NCBI GenBank assembly: GCA_049647485.1
Contig: JBARXT010000249.1
Coordinates: 1-40,861 of the forward strand
Direction of reading: 5' to 3'
From: 62-47 sp049647485
GTDB taxonomy: Bacteria; Pseudomonadota; Alphaproteobacteria; Rhizobiales; Xanthobacteraceae
DNA: 40,861 bases
Below are positions 24,025 to 32,164 of this stretch, one piece after another. Positions within the stretch are counted from its first letter, which is position 1, and every line of letters begins with the position of its first letter. Both the position numbers and the translations under genes were made by a program. The notes beneath the pieces are model-generated. The model saw only the letters and a program-made list of their open reading frames with translations, was not told where the DNA came from and ran no database searches.

Positions 24025-24963
24025 CTAGCCGAACTGCGCCAGCACGGCTGCAACCACGACCTCAAGCAGCAGAATGGCAAACAACGCGAACAAATACACC
24101 AGTGAAAAACCGAACAACTGGCGCGCAGCGCGCACCGCTGGCGCGCCCTCCCGCCGCCGATAGACATTGATCGCAAGCCACAGCATCCAGCCGCCAAGCA
24201 CCAGCGACGACACGCCATAGACGGCATCGAAATAACCAAACGCCCAGGGCGCTGCGGCGACCGCGACAAGCACGATGGTATAGAGCAGGATTTGCAGGCG
24301 CGTCGCATCGGGACCTGCGACCACCGGCAGCATCGGTACACCGGCGCGCGCATAGTCGTCGCTGCGGAACAGCGCCAGCGCCCAGAAATGTGGGGGCGTC
24401 CAGAAGAAGATGATCAGGAACAGCAGAATCGGCTCGACCGACAGCGACCCGGTCGCTGCAGCCCACGCCACCACTGGCGGCAACGCGCCGGCTGCCCCAC
24501 CGATCACGATGTTCTGTGCGGTCCATCGCTTCAGCCATATCGTATAGATCACGGCATAGAAGAAGATCGTGAATGCCAGCAGTCCCCCGGCGACCCAATT
24601 GACTAGGGTGCCCAAGGTAATTACCGAAAAGAACGACAAAATGAGGCCAAACGCCAGCGCTTCCTGTGGCATCACCCTTCCAGCCGGAACCGGGCGTTTC
24701 GCGGTGCGTGACATCAAGGCGTCGATGTCGGCGTCGTACCACATGTTCAACGCGCCGGAGGCACCTGCCCCGACCGCGATGCAGAGAATCGAGGTGATCG
24801 CCAGCACCGGATGGACATGACCCGGTGCGATCAGCAGGCCGACCACCGCCGTGAACACCACCAGCGACATCACGCGCGGCTTGAGTAGCGCAATGTAATC
24901 GCCGACACCCGCCTCCGAGATGCGGGGCGGTAGTGCCAGCGAGCGATTCTGGACAATCGACAA
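24025..24963 (-). CDS. ctaB: Protoheme IX farnesyltransferase (heme O synthase)
   Basis: A UbiA-family prenyltransferase that adds farnesyl to heme B to make heme O, the precursor of heme A. The first Asp-rich motif is NMWYDADIDALMSRTAKRP, followed by the second conserved loop (YTIWLKRWTAQNIVIGG) and FWTPPHFWALALF. There are about nine hydrophobic helices. The frame is open to 25149. I choose TTG 24963 (SIVQNRSLALPPRISEAGVGDY), since GAGAG lies just upstream and the region before it is Arg/Ala-rich and unlike the family. A GTG at 24975 is the alternative. This gives 312 residues, the usual length. A strong hairpin separates it from ctaD. Confidence 0.94.
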   Translation of the reverse strand: MSIVQNRSLALPPRISEAGVGDYIALLKPRVMSLVVFTAVVGLLIAPGHVHPVLAITSILCIAVGAGASGALNMWYDADIDALMSRTAKRPVPAGRVMPQEALAFGLILSFFSVITLGTLVNWVAGGLLAFTIFFYAVIYTIWLKRWTAQNIVIGGAAGALPPVVAWAAATGSLSVEPILLFLIIFFWTPPHFWALALFRSDDYARAGVPMLPVVAGPDATRLQILLYTIVLVAVAAAPWAFGYFDAVYGVSSLVLGGWMLWLAINVYRRREGAPAVRAARQLFGFSLVYLFALFAILLLEVVVAAVLAQFG

Positions 24964-25030
24964 GATTACTCTCACTTCCGTAACGGCTTTCGCCGGGACA
25001 TTGCGGCCCGCGGCGACGCTTCGACAACGG

Positions 25031-25054
25031 CGCGGCGCGTCGAAACGCGCCGCG
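25031..25054 (-). promoter_or_regulatory. Intercistronic UUCG-loop hairpin between ctaD and ctaB
   Basis: A perfect 10-bp GC stem (25054-25045 with 25040-25031 on the minus strand) closed by a UUCG tetraloop. No U-tract follows, so it is more likely an RNA-stabilising or processing element at the end of the ctaC-ctaD segment than a classic terminator. Confidence 0.6.
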
Positions 25055-25061
25055 ATGACCA

Positions 25062-26678
25062 TTACTGCACGCGCGGCAGCGTCTCGAACTGGTGGAATGG
25101 CGGCGGCGACGACAGCGTCCATTCCAGTGTGGTCGCGCCGGAACCCCACGGATTGGCAGCCGCCTTTTCCTTACGCGAGAACGCCAGGATCATGCAGTAA
25201 ATGAAGATCAGCACGCTGAACCCCGAGATGAAGGCTCCGATCGAGGATACGAAGTTCCAGTTGGCGAACGCATCGGGATAGTCAATGTAGCGGCGCGGCA
25301 TACCCGACAACCCGAGGAAGTGCTGCGGGAAGAACAGAACGTTGACGCCGATGAACATTACCCAGAAGTGCAGCCTGGCGATGGCGTCCGAGTACATGTA
25401 GCCGCTGATCTTCGGGAACCAGTAGTACCATCCGGCAAAGATCGCAAACACCGCGGCGACGCCCATGACGTAATGGAAGTGCGCAATGACATAGTAGGTA
25501 TCCTGCAGCACGCGATCGACGCCGGCATTGGCCAGCACCACGCCCGTGACACCACCCACGGTGAACACGAAGACGAAGCCGATGGCCCACAACATCGGCG
25601 CCTTGAACTGAATCGAACCGCCCCACATCGTGGCGATCCACGAGAAGATCTTCACGCCGGTTGGGACCGCGATCACCATTGTCGCCGCCACGAAGTAAGC
25701 CTGCGTCGTACCCGACATGCCGACCGTGTACATGTGGTGCGCCCACACGACGAAACCGATGCCACCGATCGCCACCATGGCATAGGCCATGCCAAGATAA
25801 CCGAAGATCGGCTTGCGGCTGAAGGTCGAGATGACGTGGCTGACGATGCCGAAACCCGGCAAGATCATGATGTAGACTTCGGGGTGACCGAAGAACCAGA
25901 ACAGATGCTGGTACAAGACCGGATCGCCACCACCGTCAGCGGCGAAAAATGCGGTGCCGAAGTTGCGATCGGTGAGCAGCATGGTGATGGCCCCAGCCAG
26001 CACCGGCAGCGCCAGCAGCAACAGGAATACGGTTACCAGCATCGACCAGACAAACAGCGGCATCTTGTGCAGCGTCATGCCGGGCGCGCGCATGTTGAAG
26101 ATGGTGGTGATGAAGTTGATGGCGCCGAGGATTGACGACGCGCCCGCGAGATGCAGCGACAGAATGCTGAAATCAACCGCGGGACCGGGATGGCCGGAGG
26201 TCGACAATGGCGCATACAACGTCCATCCGGTGCCAGCTCCGTGGGCACCCGGCTCGCCCTCCACGAAGGTCGAGATGATCAGCAACGCGAAAGATGCCGG
26301 TAGCAACCAGAAAGAGATGTTGTTCATACGCGGGAACGCCATGTCCGGCGCGCCAATCATCAGCGGCACCATCCAGTTGCCGAAGCCGCCGATGAGAGCC
26401 GGCATCACCACAAAGAAAATCATGATGAGGCCGTGGTTGGTGACAAATACGTTGTACTCGGTATTTGAGAAGAACTGCACGCCCGGGTACATCAACTCGA
26501 GGCGGATGGCGAGCGACATCAAGACACCGAACACGCTGGCGAACATCGCGAACAGCAGATACAGCGTCCCAATGTCCTTGTGGTTGGTCGAATAAATCCA
26601 CCGCCGCCAACCGGTCGGATGACCATGGGCGTGATCGTCATGACCCTGGTGCGAAGGAGCTGCTGCAGTGCTTGCCAT
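25062..26678 (-). CDS. ctaD: Cytochrome c oxidase subunit I (aa3 type)
   Basis: The 538-residue catalytic subunit, with twelve transmembrane helices, of the heme a/a3-CuB terminal oxidase. H82 (NHGLIMIFFV) is a heme a ligand. The active site has the cross-linked His-Tyr pair H265/Y269 and the proton-channel glutamate E267 in WFFGHPEVYIMILPG. This is the type-A (mitochondrial-like) signature. The K-channel and CuB histidine motifs (WAHHMYTVG) and the heme ligands (VIAHFHYVMG) are also intact. The N-terminus has a short His-rich tail (HQGHDDHAHGH). ATG 26678 has AGGA upstream. It is second in the operon after ctaC. Confidence 0.98.
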   Translation of the reverse strand: MASTAAAPSHQGHDDHAHGHPTGWRRWIYSTNHKDIGTLYLLFAMFASVFGVLMSLAIRLELMYPGVQFFSNTEYNVFVTNHGLIMIFFVVMPALIGGFGNWMVPLMIGAPDMAFPRMNNISFWLLPASFALLIISTFVEGEPGAHGAGTGWTLYAPLSTSGHPGPAVDFSILSLHLAGASSILGAINFITTIFNMRAPGMTLHKMPLFVWSMLVTVFLLLLALPVLAGAITMLLTDRNFGTAFFAADGGGDPVLYQHLFWFFGHPEVYIMILPGFGIVSHVISTFSRKPIFGYLGMAYAMVAIGGIGFVVWAHHMYTVGMSGTTQAYFVAATMVIAVPTGVKIFSWIATMWGGSIQFKAPMLWAIGFVFVFTVGGVTGVVLANAGVDRVLQDTYYVIAHFHYVMGVAAVFAIFAGWYYWFPKISGYMYSDAIARLHFWVMFIGVNVLFFPQHFLGLSGMPRRYIDYPDAFANWNFVSSIGAFISGFSVLIFIYCMILAFSRKEKAAANPWGSGATTLEWTLSSPPPFHQFETLPRVQ

Positions 26679-26762
26679 TTTTGAAATCCTGTCCTGCCGT
26701 CTCCGGACCTTGCGATCCTATCGCCCGCCTCGGCCGATGCGAGCGAAATTACGTCGTTGTTG

Positions 26763-27602
26763 TTACTGTTGTCCCGCTTGCGCCACGGCATAGGCACCGG
26801 TGCCGGAGGAGGCGAACTTCTTCTTCGCTTCCTCGACCCAGGCTGCGAATTCCTGATCACTCACGACGCGGATCGCGATCGGCATGAAAGCGTGATCCTT
26901 GCCGCACAATTCGGAGCACTGACCATAGAACATGCCGGTCTTGGTGGCCTTGAACCAGGTCTCATTCAGACGGCCCGGAATGGCGTCGATCTTGATGCCA
27001 AAGGACGGAACGGCGAAAGCATGAATGACGTCGGCCCCGGTGGTCTGCACCCGGATCACCTTGTTGACCGGCACTACCATTTCATTGTCGACCGCCAGCA
27101 AACGCGGCTGCTTGTCCGCAGCCATCAACGAATCGAACTCGATCTTGCCGTTGTCCGGATAGGAATAGGTCCAGTACCACTGCTTGCCGGTGGCCTTGAC
27201 GGTGATATCCGCCTTGGGAATGTCGGTCTGTTCGAACAGCAGCCGAAACGACGGGATCGCGATGCCCACCAGGATCATGACCGGAACGATGGTCCAGATC
27301 ACTTCGATCAGAGTGTTATGAGTGGTTCGCGACGGCACCGGGTTGGACTTGGCGTTGAACTTCACCATCACCCAGACGAGCAGCACCACCACCAGCAAGG
27401 TGATCGCGGTGATGATCCAGAGCAGGAAATTATGGAACCACTCGATGTTGTCCATCACCGGCGAGGCGGACTGCTGAAGCGTCATTTCCCACGGCTTGGG
27501 TTGCCCGACTTCCGCGAATGCAACACCACCAACCGCCAGCGCGATCCCGATAATCGCCAACCCCAACAACTGCCGGCCGATCTTGCCCCTCGACATAGTC
27601 AT
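26763..27602 (-). CDS. ctaC: Cytochrome c oxidase subunit II
   Basis: A 279-residue subunit that receives electrons from cytochrome c at the dinuclear CuA centre. The signal peptide ends near residue 31, TM helices are at about 55-80 and 98-118, and a periplasmic cupredoxin domain follows. All CuA ligands are present: H194, C229, C233, H237 and M240 (CSELCGKDHAFM). The aromatic electron-entry motif is KQWYWTYSYPD. There is no C-terminal cytochrome c domain. I chose ATG 27602 because AGGAG lies 10 nt upstream; ATGs at 27623 and 27596 are alternatives. It is the first gene of the oxidase operon. Confidence 0.96.
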   Translation of the reverse strand: MTMSRGKIGRQLLGLAIIGIALAVGGVAFAEVGQPKPWEMTLQQSASPVMDNIEWFHNFLLWIITAITLLVVVLLVWVMVKFNAKSNPVPSRTTHNTLIEVIWTIVPVMILVGIAIPSFRLLFEQTDIPKADITVKATGKQWYWTYSYPDNGKIEFDSLMAADKQPRLLAVDNEMVVPVNKVIRVQTTGADVIHAFAVPSFGIKIDAIPGRLNETWFKATKTGMFYGQCSELCGKDHAFMPIAIRVVSDQEFAAWVEEAKKKFASSGTGAYAVAQAGQQ

Positions 27603-28021
27603 GCCGCTCGCGCTCCTTGTCATAGAACTCAAAAGCACCCGCCACCCACGGCGCCCGTGCCGAACGACGCCTCTGACGACAAAGACTGCTGGTCAGATCG
27701 TTAGAACGCGTCGAAATCTTGCCTCTCAAATCATAATTCGCCGGTTCTCGCAATGCAGTAGTAGGGGTGATGTGACGCATTTGAAAGGATTGCTGGCACG
27801 CGGCTCAAATAGCCACAAACCGGATGATTTTGCCCGCGCCGTCGTGACGGCGCTTGACAGGCGGATTGACCGATGTACCCACAGGCGAGACGCTGAGCCG
27901 GAACCTGATTCGCCGGTATCGCGAACGCATTTTTGGCGCGGCCCGCCTTCAAGGCGCCGTCATTGCCGTATCAGTCCAGAACCGGACAGAAACTGGACAG
28001 ACATTGAAGGGATCGACCCCG
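27603..28021. other. Divergent intergenic region between ctaC and the IalB-family gene
   Basis: 419 bp with no convincing gene; short open frames here lack ribosome-binding sites and family motifs. It must hold the promoters of the oxidase operon (minus) and the ialB-like gene (plus). Candidate elements are an 18-bp palindrome at 27836-27853 abutting TTGACA at 27854-27859, and, on the minus strand, TATGAT near 27730 with only a weak -35. No FNR/FixK-type box (TTGAT-N4-ATCAA) is visible. Confidence 0.5.
27836..27859 (+). promoter_or_regulatory. Palindrome abutting a -35-like hexamer
   Basis: Arms GCGCCGTC (27836-27843) and GACGGCGC (27846-27853) around GT, immediately followed by TTGACA (27854-27859). 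A good -10 is not obvious at 16-18 bp, so this is a possible operator/promoter, not a firm one. Confidence 0.3.
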
Positions 28022-28594
28022 ATGGGGCCTTCGAACCAGCAAATCACACATGATTCCGAGAGCCGCCGCTCGACGATCGCCTCGATGACCAGGTGGGCTG
28101 CCGGATGGATTGGCGGCGCGGCGATGGCGGCACTGTTGTGCGGTACGGGGATGCCCGCGCACGCCCAGGGCGCGGTCCGCTCGGTGCACGGCGACTGGCA
28201 AATCCGCTGCGACACCCCGCCCGGCGCCAAGGCCGAGCAATGCGCCCTGATCCAGAGCGTGGTGGCGGAGGATCGCTCCAATGCCGGCCTGACCGTAATC
28301 GTACTCAAGACCGCCGACCAGAAAAGCAAGCTGATGCGGGTAGTTGCTCCGCTCGGCGTGTTGCTGCCGTCCGGCCTCGGACTGAAGCTCGACAATGTCG
28401 ATGTCGGCCGTGCCGGCTTCGTGCGCTGCCTTCCCAACGGCTGCGTTGCCGAAGTTGTGATGGACGACAAGCTGCTGGGCCAGATCCGCAACGCCAAGAC
28501 CGCCACCTTCATCATCTTCGAGACGCCGGAAGAAGGCATCGGCTTTCCGCTCAGCCTGAACGGACTGGCGGAAGGTTACGACAAGCTGCCGTAG
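28022..28594 (+). CDS. Invasion-associated locus B (IalB) family protein
   Basis: A 190-residue exported protein of the IalB family. The signal peptide (WIGGAAMAALLCGTGMPAHAQ) ends near residue 48. The mature domain has the family pattern: HGDWQIRCDTPPGAKAEQCALIQS, LMRVVAPLGVLLPSGLGLKLD, FVRCLPNGCVAEVVMDD, then TATFIIFETPEEGIGFPLSL. Four cysteines probably form two disulfides in the periplasm. IalB was named for erythrocyte invasion by Bartonella, but non-pathogenic Rhizobiales carry several copies of unknown role. ATG 28022 has GAAGGG 10 nt upstream; the frame is open to 27854. It is divergent from the oxidase operon. Confidence 0.92.
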   Translation: MGPSNQQITHDSESRRSTIASMTRWAAGWIGGAAMAALLCGTGMPAHAQGAVRSVHGDWQIRCDTPPGAKAEQCALIQSVVAEDRSNAGLTVIVLKTADQKSKLMRVVAPLGVLLPSGLGLKLDNVDVGRAGFVRCLPNGCVAEVVMDDKLLGQIRNAKTATFIIFETPEEGIGFPLSLNGLAEGYDKLP

Positions 28595-28733
28595 CGGTTT
28601 GAAGCGCGGAAAGCCCGTCTTTGGCGGCTTATCCTGATTTGGCGCGGTCGTTTCGACGAAAACCCTCCCCATTGCGAGCATCCATGCCTATCTTCGGGAT
28701 CAAGCATTCCGCTCGCCGCCTTTGGAGCCCGCC

Positions 28734-30161
28734 ATGACCGACATCGCCGCCACCTCGCTGCTCGACCGCGCCAAACTCGACCGCGACCGGGTGCGCCATG
28801 AAGTCGCGCGGGGCTTGGGCGGTGCCGACGACGGTGAACTTTTCCTTGAATACAGCCAGACCGAAGCGCTGGCTTTCGACAACGGCCGGCTCAAACAAGC
28901 CACCTACGACACCGCGCAGGGATTTGGGCTGCGCGCCGTCAAGGACGATGCAGTCGGCTACGCCCACTCCTCGGACGTGTCGCTGCCGGCGCTGATTCGC
29001 GCCGCCGACGCGGTGCAGGCGGTCCGCGGCGGCTATCACGGTAGCTTCGCGGCGGCTCCACAGCACACCAATGTCCGCCTTTACGGCGACGACAATCCGC
29101 TGGACGCGCCGGGCTTCGAGGCCAAGATCAAGCTGCTGGCGGAAATCGATGCCTATGTCCGCGACAAGGATCCGCGAGTGCGGCAAGTGTCGGTCAGTCT
29201 GGGCGCGACCTGGCAGGTGATCGAGATCCTGCGTCCCGATGGCGAAAGCTATCGTGACATCCGCCCACTGGTGCGGGTCAACATCTCCGTCGTCGCAGGG
29301 TCGGGCGATCGGCAGGAGAGCGGCAGCAAGGGCTATGGCGGCCGCGAGGGCTATGCCCGCTTCATCGAAACCAAGGCATGGCGCGAGGCCGCCGACGGTG
29401 CGCTGCGCGAGGCCATCGTCAACCTCGACTCGATCCCGGCCCCGGCCGGTGAGATGGACGTTGTGCTCGGCCCCGGTTGGCCCGGTGTGATGCTGCACGA
29501 AGCCGTGGGGCATGGGCTTGAAGGCGACTTCAACCGCAAGCAGACGTCCGCCTTCGCCGGCCTGATGGGTCAACAGGTGGCAGCCAAAGGCGTCACCGTA
29601 GTCGACGACGGTACCATTTCGGCGCGGCGTGGATCACTGTCGATCGACGACGAAGGCACACCGACCAATCGCACCATGCTGATCGAGGACGGCATCCTGG
29701 TCGGCTATATGCAGGATCGCCAGAACGCCCGGCTCATGAACATGAAGCCGACAGGCAACGGTCGCCGGCAAAGCTACGCCCACGTGCCGATGCCACGCAT
29801 GACCAACACCTACATGCTGGCCGGCGGACGCGATCCGGCGGAAATTCTCGCCTCGGTGAAGAACGGCATCTATGCCGCCAATTTCGGCGGCGGTCAGGTT
29901 GACATCACCTCCGGCAAATACGTGTTCCAGTGCACCGAAGCCTACAAGATCGAAAACGGCAAGCTCGGCGCGCCGCTGAAAGGCGCGATGCTGATCGGCA
30001 ACGGCCCCACCGACCTGCATCGCATCAGCATGATCGGCAACGATCTCGCGCTCGATGATGGCATTGGCACCTGCGGCAAACAGGGCCAGGGCGTGCCGGT
30101 CGGCGTCGGACAGCCGACGCTGCGGATGGATCGCATCACGGTTGGAGGCACCGGCGGATGA
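28734..30161 (+). CDS. tldD: Metalloprotease TldD
   Basis: A 475-residue TldD of the TldD/TldE(PmbA) complex, a zinc protease that degrades unfolded peptides and matures some modified peptides and toxin-antitoxin proteins. The zinc motif HExxxH is intact: H255, E256 and H259 in LHEAVGHGLEGDF. Family motifs include FNRKQTSAFAGLMGQ, DDEGTPTNRT and RQSYAHVPMPRMTNTYM. ATG 28734 has GGAG 6 nt upstream. No tldE partner is in the window, but TldE is commonly encoded elsewhere. The stop overlaps the lepB start by 4 nt. Confidence 0.96.
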   Translation: MTDIAATSLLDRAKLDRDRVRHEVARGLGGADDGELFLEYSQTEALAFDNGRLKQATYDTAQGFGLRAVKDDAVGYAHSSDVSLPALIRAADAVQAVRGGYHGSFAAAPQHTNVRLYGDDNPLDAPGFEAKIKLLAEIDAYVRDKDPRVRQVSVSLGATWQVIEILRPDGESYRDIRPLVRVNISVVAGSGDRQESGSKGYGGREGYARFIETKAWREAADGALREAIVNLDSIPAPAGEMDVVLGPGWPGVMLHEAVGHGLEGDFNRKQTSAFAGLMGQQVAAKGVTVVDDGTISARRGSLSIDDEGTPTNRTMLIEDGILVGYMQDRQNARLMNMKPTGNGRRQSYAHVPMPRMTNTYMLAGGRDPAEILASVKNGIYAANFGGGQVDITSGKYVFQCTEAYKIENGKLGAPLKGAMLIGNGPTDLHRISMIGNDLALDDGIGTCGKQGQGVPVGVGQPTLRMDRITVGGTGG

Positions 30162-30934
30162 GCAGTGAGACCACGCCCGCAGCAAAGCCAAAGCCGCGTC
30201 AGCGCTGGCTGTCTTCCCTGAGCCAGATTGCAGGCATCGTGCTGGCGGTGTTCATCGCCAAGGGCGCGCTGGCCGAGCCGTTCTACGTGCCATCCGCCTC
30301 GATGGAGCCGACGCTCCTGATCGGCGATGCATTGCTGGCGTCCAAATTCCCCTACGGCTACAGCGCCGCCTCGCTGCCGATCCATATCACCGTGCCGGCC
30401 ACCGAGCGCGTTCTCGGACAATTGCCGAAGCGCGGCGACGTGGTCGTATTCCGCTGGCCCGGCGACACCTCGCAGGTCTGGGTCAAGCGCGTCGTCGGCC
30501 TGCCCGGCGACCGCGTGCAGATGCGTAACGGGCAGCTCTGGCTCAATGGCGCGCCGGTTGCACTCAAGGCCGACGGCCTTGGCGAAGCGGAACGAGACAA
30601 TGGCGCCGGCGAGATGGCGCAACGCTATGTCGAGACACTGCCGGGCGGCACGTCACACCCCATTTTCAAGCTTCGCATGAACGGCGGACTCGACAACACG
30701 GCGCAAGTAACGGTGTCGCCCGGTCACTTGTTTGTGATGGGCGACAACCGAGACAACTCGGCCGACAGCCGCGTCCCGGTTGCCGAAGGCGGCGTCGGGC
30801 TTCTGCCAGTCACCGACCTGGTCGGTCGCGTCGATGCCATCGTCGGATCGTGGGATCTCGGCATCCGACATCAGCCGGTGTGGACGTGGCTGTCAGGCTT
30901 TCGCATGGCGCGGTTCTTCACGACGGTGCATTAG
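30158..30934 (+). CDS. lepB: Signal peptidase I
   Basis: A 258-residue leader peptidase that cleaves signal peptides from secreted proteins at the outer face of the inner membrane. A single N-terminal transmembrane helix (about residues 20-38) precedes the catalytic serine S48 in VPSASMEPTL and general base K110 in VWVKRVVGLPGD. The box E motif is MGDNRDNSADSR. ATG 30158 overlaps the tldD stop (ATGA at 30158-30161), and GGAGG is present upstream, so translation is coupled. A lepB linked to tldD rather than to rnc/acpS suggests this may be a second lepB paralogue (inference). Confidence 0.95.
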   Translation: MSSETTPAAKPKPRQRWLSSLSQIAGIVLAVFIAKGALAEPFYVPSASMEPTLLIGDALLASKFPYGYSAASLPIHITVPATERVLGQLPKRGDVVVFRWPGDTSQVWVKRVVGLPGDRVQMRNGQLWLNGAPVALKADGLGEAERDNGAGEMAQRYVETLPGGTSHPIFKLRMNGGLDNTAQVTVSPGHLFVMGDNRDNSADSRVPVAEGGVGLLPVTDLVGRVDAIVGSWDLGIRHQPVWTWLSGFRMARFFTTVH

Positions 30935-30963
30935 ATCACCGCACAAACCGGGAGGTCGATGCC

Positions 30964-31299
30964 GTGACCTTCGAGGACATTCGCAAGATCGCGCTGGCTT
31001 GGCCGGAGGTGACGGACGGCACGTCCTACGGCACACCGGCACTGAAAGTCCGTAAGAAGTTGCTCGTGCGATTGAAAGAGGATGGCGACAGCATGGTGAT
31101 GCCCGGCGTTCCGCCCGACGAGCGCGATATGCTGATGGAGTGGCAGCCGAAGGTGTTCTATTTCACCGATCACTATCGCGCCTATCCGATCGTCCTGCTC
31201 CGTCTGTCGCGAGCCAAACGTGCCGACATCGAACCGCTGCTGAAACGGCAGTGGCGCGCGCTGGCATCCAAGGCCGCGCAGAAAGCATTCGACCTCTGA
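30964..31299 (+). CDS. MmcQ/YjbR family protein (GTG start)
   Basis: A 111-residue MmcQ/YjbR-like protein with the CyaY-like DNA-binding fold. Recognisable features are the N-terminal TFEDIRKIALAWPEVTDGTSYG, where the GTSYG-type turn follows the Pro-Glu, then the strand ALKVRKKLLVRLKEDGDSMVM and the C-terminal YPIVLLRLSRAKRADIEPLL helix. The start is GTG 30964 with GGGAGG 8 nt upstream; the out-of-frame ATG at 30959 is rejected. It lies 29 bp after lepB, so it is probably the last gene of the tldD-lepB unit. The biological role of the family is not established. Confidence 0.9.
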   Translation: MTFEDIRKIALAWPEVTDGTSYGTPALKVRKKLLVRLKEDGDSMVMPGVPPDERDMLMEWQPKVFYFTDHYRAYPIVLLRLSRAKRADIEPLLKRQWRALASKAAQKAFDL

Positions 31300-31318
31300 A
31301 AGAGCGTGACCGTCGGAC

Positions 31319-31894
31319 TTATCTGACCACGCCCGAAATGAATCCGGGCCTGCGGCGCGGCGGCTTGATTTCCTTTTTCAGGAAGCAGCGCGCCTCGCGC
31401 CCGGCATAGCCGGGCCGCGCATAAGTCCAGGCTCGGCACTTGCTATCGCCGGTACAGGCCGCCTTGCAGTGCTCCTCGCCCGACTTCCCCTTGATTTCGA
31501 AATTGCGATAGTCGCCACCGGTCCGATCGGTGGATGTTTCGATGCCTTTGATATGAGGCTCGAGAACACCGGCGCCACGAACGCCCGAAATGCAGCAATC
31601 GCTGTGAGACCGCTGCGGCACGCTGCTCTTGAGCCAGCAGAAGGCGCCTTCCACAAGGGTCGGATAGCTGAAGGTCCAGGACCGGCAGCGCTTGTCGCGT
31701 TCGCATATCATCGCGCAATCCGCCGGATCGCCCGAACGTATCGGCGATCGCAGATAGTCTCCGCCGATACGATCGAAATTCACCTGCGCACGAGCCGAAG
31801 ATGTCGCATCCATGGATATGAACGCCAACGCCAGCACGAGGAGCACCATCGACGTTTTGAAAATCGACGTTCTGAAAATGGAGGCGCCCATCAT
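31319..31894 (-). CDS. Exported protein with two tandem PAN/apple-like domains
   Basis: A 191-residue secreted protein with a signal peptide to about residue 36 (ending SARAQ). Two homologous repeats follow. Repeat 1 is residues 39-105 (DRIGGDYLRSPI, C60, C64, C70, C86, ending CISGV). Repeat 2 is residues 121-189 (DRTGGDYRNFEI, C143, C147, C153, C170, ending FISGV). The spacing C-x3-C-x5-C-x15/16-C and the CRSWTF/CRAWTY motif match the PAN/apple fold, a disulfide-stabilised domain that binds protein or carbohydrate. Repeat 1 has an extra vicinal pair, C100-C101. The ligand is unknown. ATG 31894 has AGGGG 7 nt upstream. It converges with the YjbR gene, 19 bp between stops. Confidence 0.85.
   Translation of the reverse strand: MMGASIFRTSIFKTSMVLLVLALAFISMDATSSARAQVNFDRIGGDYLRSPIRSGDPADCAMICERDKRCRSWTFSYPTLVEGAFCWLKSSVPQRSHSDCCISGVRGAGVLEPHIKGIETSTDRTGGDYRNFEIKGKSGEEHCKAACTGDSKCRAWTYARPGYAGREARCFLKKEIKPPRRRPGFISGVVR
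31848..31877. repeat. 15-bp tandem duplication in the signal-peptide coding region
   Basis: ATCGACGTTTTGAAA (31848-31862) is followed directly by ATCGACGTTCTGAAA (31863-31877), one mismatch. In the minus-strand gene this duplicates five codons before the hydrophobic core (the FRTSI and FKTSM units). Confidence 0.85.
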
Positions 31895-32009
31895 GCCAAA
31901 CCCCTTTCAGTTAGCGAGCGGACGCAGCCGGACGCAATTGCCGCCTTTCATGTCAATTCATGCGAGACCCGTATTGGGTGGCGCTCGCTTAAACCGCTGA
32001 AACACTCAA

Positions 32010-32039
32010 GTCGCCGCACCAGCCCCATGGCGCGGCGAC
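32010..32039 (-). terminator. Possible terminator after gshA
   Basis: Arms GTCGCCGC (32010-32017) and GCGGCGAC (32032-32039) around a 14-nt loop, about 125 bp after the gshA stop on the minus strand, followed by TTGAGTGTTT. The weak T-tract and distance keep confidence low. The rest of the 270-bp gap 31895-32164 shows no gene. Confidence 0.35.
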
Positions 32040-32164
32040 AAAGAACATCTAATCGCCATCTTCCTGTACGGCGGATGAACGGCGCTGGCACCTCACGACT
32101 TGCTGATGAGCAACGCAACCACATGCGCGCGCACCGGAGGCCCGATCATGTCAGGTCCGGAAGG

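Noticed and set aside
25092..26135. 347-residue plus-strand frame opposite ctaD
   Set aside because: It is antisense to the highly conserved oxidase subunit I and has charged low-complexity composition.
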